This document shows, in pieces, positions 31,921-33,929 of a DNA stretch of 33,929 bases (positions within the stretch are counted from its first letter, which is position 1; each line of letters starts with the position of its first letter). The notes under the pieces were generated by a model, which worked only from the letters and a program-made list of their open reading frames with translations, was not told the DNA's origin and did not search any database. This DNA comes from Gnetum montanum. Lineage: Eukaryota; Streptophyta; Gnetopsida; Gnetales; Gnetaceae. The stretch covers positions 544,058 through 577,986 of the forward strand of contig MNCI01006123.1 of NCBI GenBank assembly GCA_015680685.1. The letters are read 5' to 3'. The translations under genes and the position numbers were made by a program.

Positions 31921-32690
31921 AAAAAAATAGATGAGGCAGGTGAGGCCAGCAGCGATATTTGTCAGAACGAACAAGCAGAGAAGAAGAAGAAGAAAGAGCT
32001 GGACACTGTGGTTTTTGGGGTGTCGGGCTTCATCGGTAAATACGTCGTCCGGTACTTGCTTGGACTCGCGGCCGTGCATTGGCTGGACCTACGAATCGAC
32101 GACGTCGGACGTAGCTGCAGCTGGCTTTCCGATGCCATATGTTGGGCCTCCCCTCCTTCGCTATTAGTCATGGTTTCAATTCTGGAGGCTGACTTCTTCG
32201 ACCTGGATTCATTGCAGTGACTGTGCTTGTGCACCCGCCTCGTGCTCACCTGCGTGGGCCCTTTTTGCCTCTACGACAAACCTGTCGTCAATGCCTACAT
32301 TGTCGCCGATGTCGATTACCTCGACATCATCGGTGAGCCTGAGTTCATGGAGCGCATGGAGGCCCTTTTCCATGATCAAGCTGTGGAGAGCGGGTCTTTG
32401 GTTGTGTGCGCGTGCGGGTTCGATTCCATTCTGGCTGAGATGGGACTGTTCCATCACACGCGGCAGTGGGAGGCGCCAGCAGTGCCCAACAGTGTGAATG
32501 CGTATGCAGAGCTGATTTATGAGAAAAGGATTGTGGGTAATCTTTGTACTTATGAGTCTGCCGTGCTTGGTGTTGCTCATGCTGATGAGCTTCAGAAGTT
32601 CAGACGCTCAAGACCTAGGCGAGCCAGGCCCAGCGAAAATTGAGGAACAAAAAGAAGAAGGAAGGGTCCCTGTTCCTGCATCTACATCAT
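31921..32690 (+). pseudogene. Saccharopine-dehydrogenase-like oxidoreductase, N-terminal half, broken
   Basis: Starting near 32008 the frame reads VVFGVSGFIGKYVVRY, the Rossmann nucleotide-binding motif of the plant saccharopine-dehydrogenase-like family (GASGFTG). The similarity then moves to another frame (RALAGPTNRR), returns (AICWASPPS, EADFFDLDSLQ), meets a TGA at 32218, and continues in the same frame from 32221 to 32640: LVLTCVGPFCLYDKPVV, YLDIIGEPEFMERMEAL, SGSLVVCACGFDSI, KRIVGNLCTYESAVLGVAHA, RRSRPRRARP. Beyond 32640 a shifted frame (KIEEQKEEG) may continue it. About 200 of an expected 450 or so residues are present. GC content is clearly higher than around it. No intron is evident. 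Two frameshifts plus a stop argue for a pseudogene; the exact substrate of the family is not known to me. Confidence 0.82.
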
Positions 32691-33114
32691 TTGTTGGCCC
32701 TATTTTCGTAGTAGCAGAGCACCGGATATAGATCTAGATCTGGTTTCTAGGTCATCGGATTCGAGGTTATGCACTGTAGCTCCAAGAATAATCTGCGGCC
32801 ATGCCAAAAATACAAGATATACAATCCCAGTACTTCCAACTCTATTATCTGCAACACGACCCTGATGTTGATCAGAATTTTAAGTCATTAACAACGGCAT
32901 ATGATTAAACTATAATTAAATACTATCTATATAACATGACACTTGCTTTGTGTTGAAAACATGAGAGCGCCACTCCATTTATGCATTTGGTTGTACACAG
33001 GTAAATATATATTTATATATTAAACCATCCATGTATGCATCAACTCCATGGTTATTATCTCTACTACTATGATGTAAATAACAATAAAATATTTTATGAT
33101 TTAAAGAGGGAATT
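32691..33114. other. Unassigned stretch downstream of the pseudogene
   Basis: No recognisable coding sequence was found. It includes an AT-rich tract TAAATATATATTTATATATT at 33002-33021 that could fold on itself. The missing C-terminal half of the oxidoreductase is not here. Confidence 0.35.
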
Positions 33115-33150
33115 TGTGCAACAGTTGTTCAAAGTACCATGTGAATTGAA

Positions 33151-33260
33151 CACTTGTCAATTGAAATGGTGGTTATAACCACCACCAAGGCCACTTGTCA
33201 ACTACAACTTTTTGATCTCCATGATGACCACTTGGCAACTGAATGAGGACACTTGTCACT
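33151..33260. repeat. Four CACTTGTCA boxes
   Basis: CACTTGTCAA begins at 33151, CACTTGTCAACT at 33192, CACTTGGCAACT at 33229 and CACTTGTCACTT at 33250. A larger duplication is also visible: ACTTTTTGATCTCCATGATG (33207) against GCTTTTTTATCTCTATGGTG (33265). Confidence 0.85.
33167..33184. repeat. 18-bp perfect palindrome and its near-copy
   Basis: TGGTGGTTATAACCACCA is perfectly self-complementary. TGGTGGTTATAGCCACCC at 33280-33297 is a near-copy with two changes. Both lie upstream of the TATA box. Confidence 0.88.
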
Positions 33261-33333
33261 TGAAGCTTTTTTATCTCTATGGTGGTTATAGCCACCCAAG
33301 ATATTTTGTAACTTACCTAACTACCTTAGACCC

Positions 33334-33340
33334 TATAAAA
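33334..33340 (+). promoter_or_regulatory. TATA box
   Basis: CCCTATAAAAGGGC (33331-33344) is a strong plant-type TATA box and itself nearly palindromic. Transcription would begin about 30 bases downstream, in the GGGGTAGGAAGGG region. Confidence 0.65.
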
Positions 33341-33758
33341 GGGCTTCAGGGGTAGGAAGGGAAAAAATCACAAGGGGACACTAGGAGTCTTGGGAGAAGA
33401 CTTGACATCACACTTTGGAAGGCTACTAGCTAGCACTTGGGCTCTCACTTGGAGACACACTTTGAGTCTTTGGAGAAGAGCATTTGTAAAGAAGAAAGTG
33501 TGAAAGATTGCTTGTAAAATGACTTTCTAAAGAAAAGATTTCAGCCTCTTTGTCATGGTCCTGTGAGTTATGTTTTATTTTTATTTTGTTTAAATTGTTT
33601 AGCTAGTGGTTTAGATAGTATCATCCTTGGCAAGTAATTTTGGGATTTTTAGATTGCCCTTATTGTTCTTGTTGCCCGATAGAAAATTTCTGTTAAAATT
33701 TTGCCATAGAAGCACTTGTGTTTAAAAGCCTTAAGAGCATTTTAGTAGTAAATTTTAT

Positions 33759-33840
33759 TATTGTTCAACGTATAAGAACTGCTATTGAGGTCGTTGTAAG
33801 AGAGCCTCTACTTGTAGTCATGCCGTTGAACGATTCAATA
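33759..33840. repeat. Inverted repeat
   Basis: TATTGTTCAACG (33759-33770) faces CGTTGAACGATTCAATA (33824-33840), which is its reverse complement apart from four extra bases (GATT) inside the second arm. The loop is 53 bases. It might fold in the leader RNA. Confidence 0.75.
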
Positions 33841-33929
33841 GTCAAGAGGGTTCAGAAAATCTTTGGTATTTTGATGGGACCAGAATAGCTTCTTTTTATC
33901 TTTAAAGTGAATCTCCATGGTATTTCAAT

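Larger units (their letters stand above)
33115..33929 (+). mobile_element. LTR-like unit: enhancer-type repeats, TATA box and leader (open to the right)
   Basis: Four CACTTGTCA boxes, a palindrome and a second near-copy of it precede a TATA box (33334-33340) by about 40-180 bases. A leader without a long frame follows, rich in GGAGA, ACACTTTGAG and TTGTAAAATGACTTTC phrases. This U3-R arrangement is typical of plant LTRs. No second copy was found in the window and the right end is outside it, so a host gene promoter is the main alternative. Confidence 0.45.

Noticed and set aside
31825-32580. Several minus-strand frames of 84-123 codons over the oxidoreductase pseudogene
   Set aside because: They are by-products of GC-rich coding sequence on the other strand; no recognisable domain.
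33002-33021. AT-rich TATATATTTATATATT tract as a promoter
   Set aside because: It is simple-sequence-like, with no transcript or repeat context, unlike the TATA box at 33334.

Overview
This looks like nuclear DNA from a land plant, most likely a seed plant with a large, repeat-filled genome. It is very AT-rich and CpG-poor. Almost all recognisable coding sequence belongs to decayed plant retrotransposons: Ty1/copia, a Ty3/gypsy chromovirus, a second Ty3/gypsy lineage and a LINE. The only host-gene traces are a receptor-kinase N-lobe fragment and a broken saccharopine-dehydrogenase-like oxidoreductase. I see no intact protein-coding gene, tRNA, rRNA or CRISPR. Most open frames are short and accidental; many of the domains were found by reading through stops and frameshifts.

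Layout. 1-344: an LTR on the minus strand (copy A) cut by the window edge, with five perfect GCGATATCGC palindromes upstream of a TATA box. 345-1680: AT-rich, unassigned. About 1680-3910: a plus-strand Ty1/copia remnant (gag knuckle, protease, integrase, start of RT). 3911-6173: AT-rich sequence, including a decayed coding-like stretch at about 4900-5860. 6174-21114: a minus-strand gypsy chromovirus of about 15 kb, read right to left: 5' LTR 19313-21114, gag about 18170-17060, protease about 12010, RT, RNase H, integrase, chromodomain-like tail, polypurine tract about 8845, 3' LTR 8820-6174. Two LTRs of the copy-A family sit inside it: copy C at 6186-7069 within the 3' LTR, and copy B at 13805-14619 within a hairpin-rich repeat array of about 2.8 kb that separates gag from pol. 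A 241-base N gap lies inside copy B.

21200-23420: a minus-strand LINE remnant with its endonuclease abutting the RT. 23860-25300: a plus-strand gag-like, highly charged remnant. 25667-27250: repeat-derived sequence with a 31-bp tandem array. About 27250-31445: a second gypsy element on the minus strand (LTR, primer-binding-like site, gag, protease), cut off before RT. 31651-32690: a GC-richer island of host gene fragments. 33115-33929: an LTR- or promoter-like unit with four CACTTGTCA boxes, an 18-bp palindrome and a TATA box.

Nothing here works as an operon or pathway. The content is a stratified record of nested transposon insertions. The most unusual signals are the palindrome-array LTR family, present in three copies of different age, and the hairpin array in the middle of the window.
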